DNA from: Sphingomonadales bacterium UBA658
Lineage (GTDB): Bacteria; Pseudomonadota; Alphaproteobacteria; Sphingomonadales; Sphingomonadaceae
Assembly (NCBI GenBank): GCA_002299195.1
Contig: DBOA01000106.1
Coordinates: 1-15,826, forward strand
Direction of reading: 5' to 3'
DNA length: 15,826 bases
Below, one piece after another: positions 1-6,679 of this stretch. The notes beneath the pieces are model-generated. The model did no database searches. It saw only the letters and a list, made by a program, of their open reading frames with translations, and was not told where the DNA came from. The first letter of the stretch is position 1. Each line of letters opens with the position of its first letter. The translations under genes were made by a program, and so were the position numbers.

Positions 1-368
1 CGCTGCACGCGAGCAAGTTGCGGAACATGCAGCGCCTGTCCCCAGAAAGACAGCCAAACCCGGGCGGTTTCTTCGGAAAAATCATTATGCCCCAAATGGG
101 AGTCCACCAGCGCCTGTATCCGCGCGCGGGGCCCCGCAGCAAGCCGGAGACGCGCCGTCGCCTGGTTGTTCAATTGACGCACTACGGAGCGGAAAGCGGC
201 CTCAAGAAGGGCTTCTTTGCTCGCAAAATAATGAACGATCAAAGCTGCCGAGATCCCGGCATGGTGCGCAACTTTGTTGAACGTAAATTCAACTATTCCA
301 TTTTCAGCCAAAACACAGATAGCCGAGGCGATAATATGTTGGCGACGATCAGCCCGAATCTCTTGCAT
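1..368 (-). CDS. TetR-family transcriptional regulator, BetI-like (3' end cut by window edge)
   Basis: This gene encodes the N-terminal 122 residues of a DNA-binding repressor; the rest lies beyond the left edge. The TetR helix-turn-helix spans about residues 29-48 (FTFNKVAHHAGIS, then LIVHYFASKEALL), the usual place and spacing for the family. After it, ETARVWLSFWGQAL (about 100-113) resembles the ligand-domain stretch of BetI proteins, in which a Trp-rich helix follows the HTH domain. The start at 368 is the first ATG after an in-frame stop; there is no clear Shine-Dalgarno, and a TTG 15 bases upstream is possible. It is divergent from the acyl-CoA dehydrogenase operon, with about 295 bases between starts, the usual layout for a local repressor of fatty-acid-type operons. 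Its ligand is unknown and might be an acyl-CoA. Alternatively it could control unseen genes to the left, for example choline or betaine genes. Confidence 0.85.
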   Translation of the reverse strand, partial: MQEIRADRRQHIIASAICVLAENGIVEFTFNKVAHHAGISAALIVHYFASKEALLEAAFRSVVRQLNNQATARLRLAAGPRARIQALVDSHLGHNDFSEETARVWLSFWGQALHVPQLARVQ

Positions 369-385
369 AAGAGGAGATATCAAAC

Positions 386-403
386 ATTGAACGCTTATTC
401 AAT
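386..403. promoter_or_regulatory. Candidate TetR operator: ATTGAA-N6-TTCAAT inverted repeat
   Basis: The sequence has perfect 6-base arms (ATTGAA and TTCAAT) separated by six bases, 18 bases upstream of the regulator's ATG. Size, symmetry and position fit an autoregulatory TetR operator. The left arm extends to ATTGAACG, which resembles the half-site I recall for BetI boxes. Binding is inferred, not shown. Confidence 0.45.
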
Positions 404-592
404 CATGCCCATCAACAGATGTCATTCCCCTCCATGACCCGTCACGTGTGCGCCGGATGGACATGCGCTTTTTACGGCCCGTTCAATTAGGTGGGACAAT
501 CCTGACCTATCCCTGCATTAAAATGCGATGGAAAAGCAGCATTTCAGTCGACAAGCGTTGAACGCAATGTCACGGTTTTGTCGAACGGGTAC

Positions 593-607
593 TTTTGAAT
601 TTCAAAA
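593..607. promoter_or_regulatory. Candidate operator: TTTTGAA-T-TTCAAAA palindrome
   Basis: The sequence is a perfect palindrome with 7-base arms and one central base, 57 bases upstream of the preferred start of the first operon gene. It shares the TTGAA/TTCAA core with the repeat at 386-403, but the spacer differs (1 versus 6 bases). One protein dimer is therefore unlikely to bind both in the same way. It could be the operator of the acyl-CoA dehydrogenase operon. Confidence 0.4.
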
Positions 608-650
608 ACGAACAGTAATCCATGGTGAAGCGCATATTTTCCATGGGAGC

Positions 651-654
651 GGAG
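651..654 (+). promoter_or_regulatory. Ribosome binding site deciding the start of the first acyl-CoA dehydrogenase
   Basis: GGAG lies 9 bases before the ATG at 664. The earlier in-frame ATGs at 643 and the GTG-rich stretch beginning 622 lack a comparable site, so the start at 664 is preferred. Confidence 0.6.
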
Positions 655-663
655 ACGAACATA

Positions 664-1818
664 ATGGATAACGACATTTTCGAACAATTCACGGAACAGC
701 TGCGGCGCTATATTCGCGAACGGTTGATTCCGGCGGAAAAGGAAGTGCTCGAAACGGAAATGATCCCTGAAGCGATCATGGCCGAAATGCGCGATATGGG
801 GTTGTTCGGGTTGACGGTTCCGGAAGAATATGGCGGCGCTGGTATGAATATTCAGCAATATATCCGCACCATGCGTGAATTTAGCTACGCGGCACCATGC
901 TTTCGTTCGGTTACGTCCATTAATGTCGGGATGGTGTGTTCCGCGTTCAAAAATGGCGGGACGGATGCGCAAAAGGCGGAATGGCTGCCGCGTTTGGCGG
1001 CTGGTGAAATTGCGTCCTTTGGTTTGACAGAACCCGGGTCCGGATCCGACTCTGCGGCGATGCAGACCACAGCGGTGAAGTCAGGCAATGGCTGGGTATT
1101 GAACGGTACTAAGCGTTACATCACCAATGCACCATTCGCGAATGTCGCGTTGATCATGGCGCGGACAAGCAAGGAAGCCTTGCCCAAAAACGCTCATGTC
1201 TCGGCCTTTATCGTTCCGATGGACACCGCTGGCATTAGCGTTGGTAAGTCCGACAAGAAAATGGGGCAGGCCGGTAGCCATATCGCCGATATCATCATGG
1301 AAGATGTGAAGTTGCCTGCGGACGCCATATTGGGTGGTGAAGAGGGCAAGGGCTTTGCCTTTGCTATGAAGAGCCTCGACAACGGACGCATGTCGGTTGG
1401 CGCGGCGGCGACGGGCTATGCGCGGCGTGCGCTCGACAGCGCGCTGCGTTACGCCAATGAGCGCAAGGCATTTGGCGAACCGATTGCCAATTTCCAGCTC
1501 ATCCAACAAATGCTGGCCGATAGTGAAATCGAGATTTACGCCGCAGAATGCATGTTGGATGACGCTGCCCGCCGTGCCGATGCCGGTGAGAATGTGCTGC
1601 GCAAAGCAGCGGCGGCCAAGGTGTTTGCATCCGAAATGTGCGGCCGCGTGGTTGACCGCGTGGTGCAGATTTACGGCGGTGCGGGATATTTGGCAGAATA
1701 TGATGCGGAGCGCTTCTACCGTGACGCACGCATTTACCGGATTTATGAAGGCACGACGCAGATCCTGCAGCTTCAGATCGCCAAGCATATGCTGCGTGAA
1801 TGGGCGGCGCAGGCCTGA
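664..1818 (+). CDS. Acyl-CoA dehydrogenase, short-chain type (first gene of operon)
   Basis: This is a predicted FAD-dependent enzyme that oxidises an acyl-CoA to the trans-2-enoyl-CoA and passes electrons to ETF. At 384 residues from the ATG at 664 it has the standard length; an open frame reaches back to 622, but the GGAG at 651-654 and the family N-terminus support 664. The N-terminal helical domain is followed by the FAD/substrate signature FGLTEPGSGSD (119-129) and NGTKRYITN (147-155, with Tyr where Trp is usual). The C-terminal signatures are RKAFGEPIANFQ, QIYGGAGYLAEY and IYEGTTQI. Glu362 in YEG is the expected catalytic base, in the MCAD/SCAD position. The gene opens the operon and its stop is 3 bases from the next start. 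The substrate is unknown; context suggests a branched or dicarboxylic acyl-CoA intermediate. Confidence 0.93.
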   Translation: MDNDIFEQFTEQLRRYIRERLIPAEKEVLETEMIPEAIMAEMRDMGLFGLTVPEEYGGAGMNIQQYIRTMREFSYAAPCFRSVTSINVGMVCSAFKNGGTDAQKAEWLPRLAAGEIASFGLTEPGSGSDSAAMQTTAVKSGNGWVLNGTKRYITNAPFANVALIMARTSKEALPKNAHVSAFIVPMDTAGISVGKSDKKMGQAGSHIADIIMEDVKLPADAILGGEEGKGFAFAMKSLDNGRMSVGAAATGYARRALDSALRYANERKAFGEPIANFQLIQQMLADSEIEIYAAECMLDDAARRADAGENVLRKAAAAKVFASEMCGRVVDRVVQIYGGAGYLAEYDAERFYRDARIYRIYEGTTQILQLQIAKHMLREWAAQA

Positions 1819-1821
1819 TGC

Positions 1822-3024
1822 ATGTATAATTTGCTCGATGGTCTCAAGATTATCGAGGCGTCGTCCTTTGTGGCGTCGCCGACAGCTGGCCTATATTGCG
1901 CGCAATTCGGGGCAGAGGTGATCCGCGTCGATCAGATTGGCGGCGGCCCGGATTATCATCGCTGGCCAGTGACTGCGGCCAATGACTCGCTCTATTGGGA
2001 AAATCTAAACCGCGCGAAAAAATCAGTCGCGCTTGATCTATCCAGCCCGCAGGGGCGCGAGTTGTTGCAAGAACTGGTGCGGGTCACCGGTCAGTTCATC
2101 ACCAATTTTCCTGCAGAGGGTTTTCTTTCGCACGCAAAGTTGGCTGAAGGCCGTGCGGACCTCGTGACCGTGCGGGTCATGGGCTGGGCCGACGGGGCGC
2201 CTGCGCTGGATTACACCGTGAATAATGCGGTCGGCTATCCCATGATGACCGGGGCTGGCCCGGAACCTGTCAATCATGTGTTGCCCGCTTGGGATGTCAT
2301 CAGCGGCGCCTACGCGGCGTTCGCTATGCTGGCGGCCATTCGTAGGCGCGAACAGACCGGCGAGGGTAGTGAGGTGCGCATTCCATTGTCGGACGTCGCC
2401 ATAGGCACCGTCGCCAATCTCGGCGGTGTCGCAGAAGTGTTGCACAATAATGCCAATCGTCCCCGGCTCGGCAATGCGGTCTATGGTTTGTTCGGGCGGG
2501 ATTTTGTGACCAAGGATAATGTGCGCACGATGGTGGTCGTTGTTACCCACCGCCAATGGGCGAACCTTATCGGTGCGCTTGGTTTGAAGGCACAGGTGGA
2601 GGCGATAGAGGCGGAGCGCGGAGTGAGCTTCGCCAAAGACGATGGGCTTCGCTTTCAGCACCGCGATGCGCTTTATCCGTTATTTGAACGGGCAATTGGT
2701 TCGCTCGATCACGCGGTGATGGCGTCAACGCTTGATGAAGCCGGAATTGTGCATTCGGCCTATCGCACTATGTTGGACGCGGCGCATGATCCGCGCTTGG
2801 TCGTCAATAACCCGATGTTTAGCGACTTTGACGCAAACCCGTCGGGCTTCAATTATCCCGCTGCTGGTGCTTTTGGCACTATTCCCCAATTGCCGCGTGG
2901 CGACGCAAAGGCAGCGCCGCGCAATGGGGCGCATAGCGAGGAAATATTGAGCAGTTCGCTCGGCCTATCCTCGGGCGAAATCGCCCGCCTCATCGACTCT
3001 GGAATATTAGGAATTGCCAAATGA
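1822..3024 (+). CDS. mct: CaiB/BaiF-family CoA transferase, mesaconyl-CoA C1-C4 transferase type (Mct-like; 2-methylfumaryl-CoA isomerase)
   Basis: This is a family III CoA transferase of 400 residues. Characterised Mct moves CoA within mesaconyl-CoA from the C1 to the C4 carboxyl in the Chloroflexus 3-hydroxypropionate bicycle. Segments that I recall as near-identical in Mct are VDQIGGGPDYHRWPVT (36-51), LDYTVNNAVGYP (129-140), NHVLPAWD (151-158) and GNAVYGLFGRDF. Asp158 in AWDVISGA is the expected aspartate that carries the acyl-anhydride and CoA-thioester intermediates. Generic CaiB proteins and AMACR-type racemases lack the RWPVT and DYTVN stretches. It starts 3 bases after the upstream dehydrogenase stop, with only a weak ribosome site, and its last 4 bases overlap the thiolase start. 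The neighbouring Mcd-like and Meh-like genes supply the enzymes before and after its reaction, which supports the assignment. A related intramolecular or itaconate-type CoA transferase remains possible. Confidence 0.82.
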   Translation: MYNLLDGLKIIEASSFVASPTAGLYCAQFGAEVIRVDQIGGGPDYHRWPVTAANDSLYWENLNRAKKSVALDLSSPQGRELLQELVRVTGQFITNFPAEGFLSHAKLAEGRADLVTVRVMGWADGAPALDYTVNNAVGYPMMTGAGPEPVNHVLPAWDVISGAYAAFAMLAAIRRREQTGEGSEVRIPLSDVAIGTVANLGGVAEVLHNNANRPRLGNAVYGLFGRDFVTKDNVRTMVVVVTHRQWANLIGALGLKAQVEAIEAERGVSFAKDDGLRFQHRDALYPLFERAIGSLDHAVMASTLDEAGIVHSAYRTMLDAAHDPRLVVNNPMFSDFDANPSGFNYPAAGAFGTIPQLPRGDAKAAPRNGAHSEEILSSSLGLSSGEIARLIDSGILGIAK

Positions 3025-4235
3025 ATACGCTTCGCCGTGCCGCAATCGTCGCCCCCATCCGCACGCCCGTCGGCAAATTTGGCGGCGCGCTCTCGTCCTT
3101 AAACGCAGGCGAGTTGGGTGGCATCATATTGAAAGCGCTTGTCGAGCGGACGAAAATTGATCCGTCCCGCGTGGACGATGTTGTGTTCGCGCAAGGATAT
3201 GGCAGCGGTGAGGCCCCGTGCATCGGGCATTGGTCATGGCTGGCCGCTGGCTTGCCGATTGAAGTGCCCGGCTACCAGATTGACCGTCGTTGCGGTTCCG
3301 GGCTTCAGGCGATCGTGAATGCTGCGATGATGGTGCAAACCGGGGTGAGCGACATGGTGGTTGCGGGTGGATGCGAAAGCATGTCCAACGTTGAACATTA
3401 CACCACCGACATCCGCAAAGGTGTGCCGGCGGGTAATCTGACCTTGCATGACCGGTTGACCCGCGGACGCGTCATGAGCCAGCCCGTCGAACGCTTTGGC
3501 GTGATTTCGGGGATGATTGAAACCGCCGAAAATCTGGCCAAGGACCTCGACATCAGCCGCGAAGCATGTGACGCGTATGCGGCCCGATCGCACCAGCGCG
3601 CGGCGGCGGCATGGGCAAATGGTCTGTTTGACGATGAATTGGTGCCCGTCAGCATCGCGCAACGAAAAGGCGATCCAATCGTCTTTGATCATGATGAAGG
3701 CTATCGCGCGGACGCGACGCTTGAGACAATGGCTGCGTTACGCCCGCTCGAAGGCGGCGTGGTCACGGCGGGCAATGCCAGCCAACAAAATGACGCTGCA
3801 GCCGCATGCCTTGTTGTCGCAGAAGATAAGCTTGAAGAGCTTGGGTTGGAACCCATCGCCTATTTCCACAGCTGGGCGGCTGCGGGTTGCGAGCCATCGC
3901 GCATGGGCTTTGGTCCCGTTCCCGCGACACAGCGGCTCTTTGCGCGCAATGGCCTTTCCTGGGACGACATCGGTCTGGTTGAATTGAATGAGGCCTTTGC
4001 GCCGCAAGTGCTCGCCTGTCTCAAAGGATGGGGCTGGTCGGATGATGACAGCCGCCATGACATGCTTAACGTCAACGGCTCCGGTATTTCGCTTGGTCAC
4101 CCCATTGGTGCAACTGGCGGCCGGATATTAGCGAACCTGACGCGTGAAATGCAGCGGCGTGATGTGCGCTTCGGGCTTGAAACAATGTGCATTGGCGGTG
4201 GTCAGGGCATAGCGGCGGTGTTTGAGCGCGCATGA
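3021..4235 (+). CDS. Thiolase (acetyl-CoA C-acyltransferase family)
   Basis: This 404-residue thiolase would cleave a 3-ketoacyl-CoA with CoA, giving acetyl-CoA or propionyl-CoA and a shortened acyl-CoA. All active-site parts are present: nucleophile Cys91 in RRCGSGLQAI, Asn323 in NEAFAPQ, His360 in GHPIGATGGR and Cys390 in CIGGGQG. The N-terminal RTPVGKFGGALS and the GG-ESMS turn are typical of degradative thiolases. The length suits the PcaF/FadA group rather than the SCP2-type thiolases, which lack this pattern. It overlaps the upstream gene by ATGA (3021-3024) and the downstream gene by ATGA (4232-4235), so it is probably translationally coupled. AGGA sits 9-10 bases before the start. Sequence alone does not say whether the substrate is a straight, branched or dicarboxylic ketoacyl-CoA. 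Confidence 0.94.
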   Translation: MNTLRRAAIVAPIRTPVGKFGGALSSLNAGELGGIILKALVERTKIDPSRVDDVVFAQGYGSGEAPCIGHWSWLAAGLPIEVPGYQIDRRCGSGLQAIVNAAMMVQTGVSDMVVAGGCESMSNVEHYTTDIRKGVPAGNLTLHDRLTRGRVMSQPVERFGVISGMIETAENLAKDLDISREACDAYAARSHQRAAAAWANGLFDDELVPVSIAQRKGDPIVFDHDEGYRADATLETMAALRPLEGGVVTAGNASQQNDAAAACLVVAEDKLEELGLEPIAYFHSWAAAGCEPSRMGFGPVPATQRLFARNGLSWDDIGLVELNEAFAPQVLACLKGWGWSDDDSRHDMLNVNGSGISLGHPIGATGGRILANLTREMQRRDVRFGLETMCIGGGQGIAAVFERA

Positions 4236-5821
4236 GTTTTGACGCCGCATTAGTTGCTACCCAAGACTACCGCGATGCAGCGAAGGCGGCGCTGTCCGAC
4301 CGGGTAAAAGAGCGGTCGATGGACGCCGAGCAACGAGCGGCCCACGGCTTTTCGTGGATTGCGACAAGCGTGGCTGCGCTCGAAGCCGTGGCGGATTGGC
4401 TTCGCCTGCATAATGGCGGAACCGACCTTGATCGAAACATTGCGACGCTGATTTTTGCCGAAACGTTGGGGCAATTGACCGGCGGATTGCCGATGGGACA
4501 GAATGAAATATTCCGCCCCGTTGATCTTGGCCTGTCGCCACAGGCGGCACTGTTGGCCGCACGTTGCGCAGATTTATTGGGTGCAGATCATGCTGCGGTG
4601 CGCGCCGATGTTGCGCAGGCGCTGGCGTCAGGTGCGATGCCGAGCGAAAGCCTTCACGACGCAGAGCTGGATGCCATTCGCGATCAATATCGCCGCTTTA
4701 CCAACAGCGAGATTTTGCCACACGCGCATCGCTGGCATTTGGCCAATGATTTGATCCCCGATGACACGATTTCGGCGATGGCGGCGCTTGGCACTTTCGG
4801 CGTCTGCATCCCTACCGAATATGGCGGGCTTGGTTTATCCAAGCTGGTCATGTGTGTGATAACCGAAGAACTCTCGCGTGGCTGGATCGGCGCGGGTTCG
4901 TTGAGCACGCGGTCTGAAATCGCCGGTGAATTGATTTCCATGGGCGGCACAGAGGCACAAAAAGCGCATTGGCTGCCGAAAATTGCGAGCGGAGAAATTT
5001 TACCGACCGCAGTGTTTACCGAACCCGACACCGGGTCTGACCTTGGCGCGCTGCAAACCCGCGCGCAACGGACCGCTGATGGATGGACGATCAATGGTGC
5101 AAAGACATGGATTACGCATGGCAGCCGTTCCGATCTGATGACTATGCTGGTCCGCACGTTGCCCGATGCGAAAGGCTATGCCGGGCTGTCGATACTGCTC
5201 GTCCCCAAGCCGCGCGGAACCAAAGGCGACCCGTTCCCAGCAATGGGGATGACAGGCAGCGAGATCGAAGTGCTGGGCTATCGCGGCATGCGCGAATACG
5301 CGTTGCAATTCGACGGCATGCTTGCCCCTGCCGATGCTTTGTTGGGGGGCGAAGAGGGGCAGGGGTTTAAGCAGTTGATGCGCACATTTGAAGGCGCACG
5401 TATCCAGACCGCAGCGCGCGCCATGGGTGTCGCCAAACGCGCGTTAGAGCTTGGCCTCGACTATGCCGTCAACCGCAAGCAGTTTGGCAAGGCGATCATC
5501 GGGTTCCCGCGCGTAGCCGACAAAATCGCCATGGGCGTGGCTGATTTTGTGATGACCCGTGAACTGACTTACGCTGCTGCCCGCGCCAAGGATTCCGGCA
5601 AACGCTGCGATATTGAGGCGGGCATGGCGAAGCTGCTGGCGGCCCGCGCGGCGTGGAGCAATGCGGACGCTGCTCTGCAAATTCATGGCGGCAACGGCTA
5701 CGCGTTGGAATATGAAATCAGCCGCGTTTTGTGTGATGCGCGGATCCTCAATATCTTTGAAGGTGCCGCAGAAATTCAGGCGCAGGTGATCGCCAAAGGC
5801 TTGATGGGAGGCGCAAACTGA
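4232..5821 (+). CDS. mcd: Methylsuccinyl-CoA dehydrogenase (Mcd-type acyl-CoA dehydrogenase with N-terminal extension)
   Basis: This is a flavoprotein of 529 residues, about 145 longer than an ordinary acyl-CoA dehydrogenase. Residues 1-145 form an Ala-rich helical extension, which known Mcd enzymes also have, and the dehydrogenase core begins near 146. Mcd oxidises (2S)-methylsuccinyl-CoA to mesaconyl-C1-CoA in the ethylmalonyl-CoA pathway. Stretches that I recall as diagnostic are TEELSRGWIGAGSL (211-224), AVFTEPDTGSDLGAL, GAKTWITH (289-296), EIEVLGYRGM, TFEGARIQTAARA and SRVLCDARILNIFEGAAEIQ near the C-terminus. The expected catalytic Glu is E510 in IFEG. The gene lies between the thiolase (ATGA overlap) and the Meh-like hydratase (1-base TGATG overlap), and shares the operon with an Mct-like gene. 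No crotonyl-CoA carboxylase/reductase or ethylmalonyl-CoA mutase gene is visible, so the gene here looks catabolic rather than part of a complete ethylmalonyl-CoA pathway. Confidence 0.87.
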   Translation: MSFDAALVATQDYRDAAKAALSDRVKERSMDAEQRAAHGFSWIATSVAALEAVADWLRLHNGGTDLDRNIATLIFAETLGQLTGGLPMGQNEIFRPVDLGLSPQAALLAARCADLLGADHAAVRADVAQALASGAMPSESLHDAELDAIRDQYRRFTNSEILPHAHRWHLANDLIPDDTISAMAALGTFGVCIPTEYGGLGLSKLVMCVITEELSRGWIGAGSLSTRSEIAGELISMGGTEAQKAHWLPKIASGEILPTAVFTEPDTGSDLGALQTRAQRTADGWTINGAKTWITHGSRSDLMTMLVRTLPDAKGYAGLSILLVPKPRGTKGDPFPAMGMTGSEIEVLGYRGMREYALQFDGMLAPADALLGGEEGQGFKQLMRTFEGARIQTAARAMGVAKRALELGLDYAVNRKQFGKAIIGFPRVADKIAMGVADFVMTRELTYAAARAKDSGKRCDIEAGMAKLLAARAAWSNADAALQIHGGNGYALEYEISRVLCDARILNIFEGAAEIQAQVIAKGLMGGAN

Positions 5822-6678
5822 TGGGGGCATGGGACGCATGGATTGGGCGTGAGGAGGTGCGGACAGACAGGGTCGATGCCGGACTGGTTTCGCGCTGGCT
5901 CGCTACCTTTGACCGTGATGCACCGGGTGATGACAATGTGCCGCAGGGTTTTCACTGGTGCCTTTGCTTGCCAGATGCAGCAACCGCAAAGCTTGGGCCC
6001 GATGGGCATCCATTGCGCGATGATGGCGTAGAAAGCTTCCTGCCTCCAGTGCCGCTGCCGCGCCGCATGTGGGCCTCAAGCAAAGTCGCGTTTTTGCAGC
6101 CATTGCATATTGGCGCGGTCGTCACGCGGACGTCGCGCATATTGTCGATATCCGAAAAGTCGGGCAATTCAGGGCAACTGGTATTTGTCGATGTCGCGCA
6201 TGAAACGTCCACTGAAAAGGGACTAGCCGTCCGCGAGGTGCAAAGCATCGTGTACCGTGCAGCCGTGGGATTAGAAACACCGCTATCACCGCCTGTGGAA
6301 AGCGCGTGCCGCTTTGATGCCAATGGCTGGGACGCTCAGCGCGTTGTTGTCCCACGCGAGCCGCTGATATTCCGCTATTCCGCGCTCACGTTCAACAGCC
6401 ACCGGATCCATTATGACCTACCATATGCGCGCGAGGAAGAACGCTATCGCGGGCTGGTGGTTCATGGTCCGTTGACCGCGAGTTTGCTGCTGGACCTCGC
6501 CCGCCGGGCGTTGGGGGACAACGCATTGGCCAGCTTCGCATTCCGGGGTCTATCTCCAGCGATCTGCGGAGAGGCCGTGCATCTGGTGATGCGGGGATCA
6601 CGCAACGATATTGAACTGGCCGCCTTTGCAGGCGACGGACGACAGATCATGGCAGCTTCTGCGCAAGGACATATTTGA
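5821..6678 (+). CDS. meh: MaoC/FAS1-like dehydratase-domain protein, mesaconyl-C4-CoA hydratase type (Meh-like)
   Basis: This is a 285-residue hot-dog-fold hydratase. Meh adds water to mesaconyl-C4-CoA to give citramalyl-CoA; the same family includes mitochondrial HTD2. Signatures recalled from Meh-type proteins are GPDGHPLR (59-66), FLPPVPLPRRMWA (73-85) and SGQLVFVDVAHE. The C-terminal half holds the hydratase-like motif LTFNSHRIHYDLPYA (189-203), whose Asn192, His194, His197 and Asp199 are the likely catalytic or structural residues, and VVHGPL at 213-218. The two halves suggest a double hot dog, with the FAS1-like N-terminal half inactive. The ATG overlaps the upstream stop by one base, and GGGAGG sits about 10 bases before it. 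Its place after Mct and Mcd agrees with the reaction order. A generic 3-hydroxyacyl-thioester dehydratase is the main alternative. Confidence 0.8.
   Translation: MGAWDAWIGREEVRTDRVDAGLVSRWLATFDRDAPGDDNVPQGFHWCLCLPDAATAKLGPDGHPLRDDGVESFLPPVPLPRRMWASSKVAFLQPLHIGAVVTRTSRILSISEKSGNSGQLVFVDVAHETSTEKGLAVREVQSIVYRAAVGLETPLSPPVESACRFDANGWDAQRVVVPREPLIFRYSALTFNSHRIHYDLPYAREEERYRGLVVHGPLTASLLLDLARRALGDNALASFAFRGLSPAICGEAVHLVMRGSRNDIELAAFAGDGRQIMAASAQGHI
6665..6669 (+). promoter_or_regulatory. Ribosome binding site deciding the start at 6680
   Basis: AAGGA lies 10 bases before the ATG at 6680, inside the end of the hydratase gene. It favours this start over the in-frame ATG at 6611, which would overlap the upstream gene by 68 bases and add residues with no counterpart in the family. 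Confidence 0.6.
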
Positions 6679-6679
6679 A

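Larger units (their letters stand above)
369..663. promoter_or_regulatory. Divergent intergenic region between the TetR regulator and the catabolic operon
   Basis: No convincing gene lies in these 295 bases; the plus-strand reading frame that crosses the TetR gene and reaches 437 is its antisense shadow. The region must hold both promoters. I see no strong sigma-70 consensus pair. What stands out is a set of TTGAA/TTCAA elements: a perfect inverted repeat at 386-403, another at 593-607, a CGTTCAAT at 480-487 and a TTGAACG at 558-564. These are described separately. Confidence 0.6.

Noticed and set aside
18..437. Open reading frame of 139 codons on the plus strand at the left edge
   Set aside because: It is antisense to a clear TetR-family gene, whose protein has an intact helix-turn-helix; the plus frame resembles no protein family.
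3262..3285. Sequence partly resembling the tRNA-Thr 3' end (possible att site)
   Set aside because: Only a short GCCGGCTAC-like match within a conserved thiolase codon run; too short and in an essential coding region.
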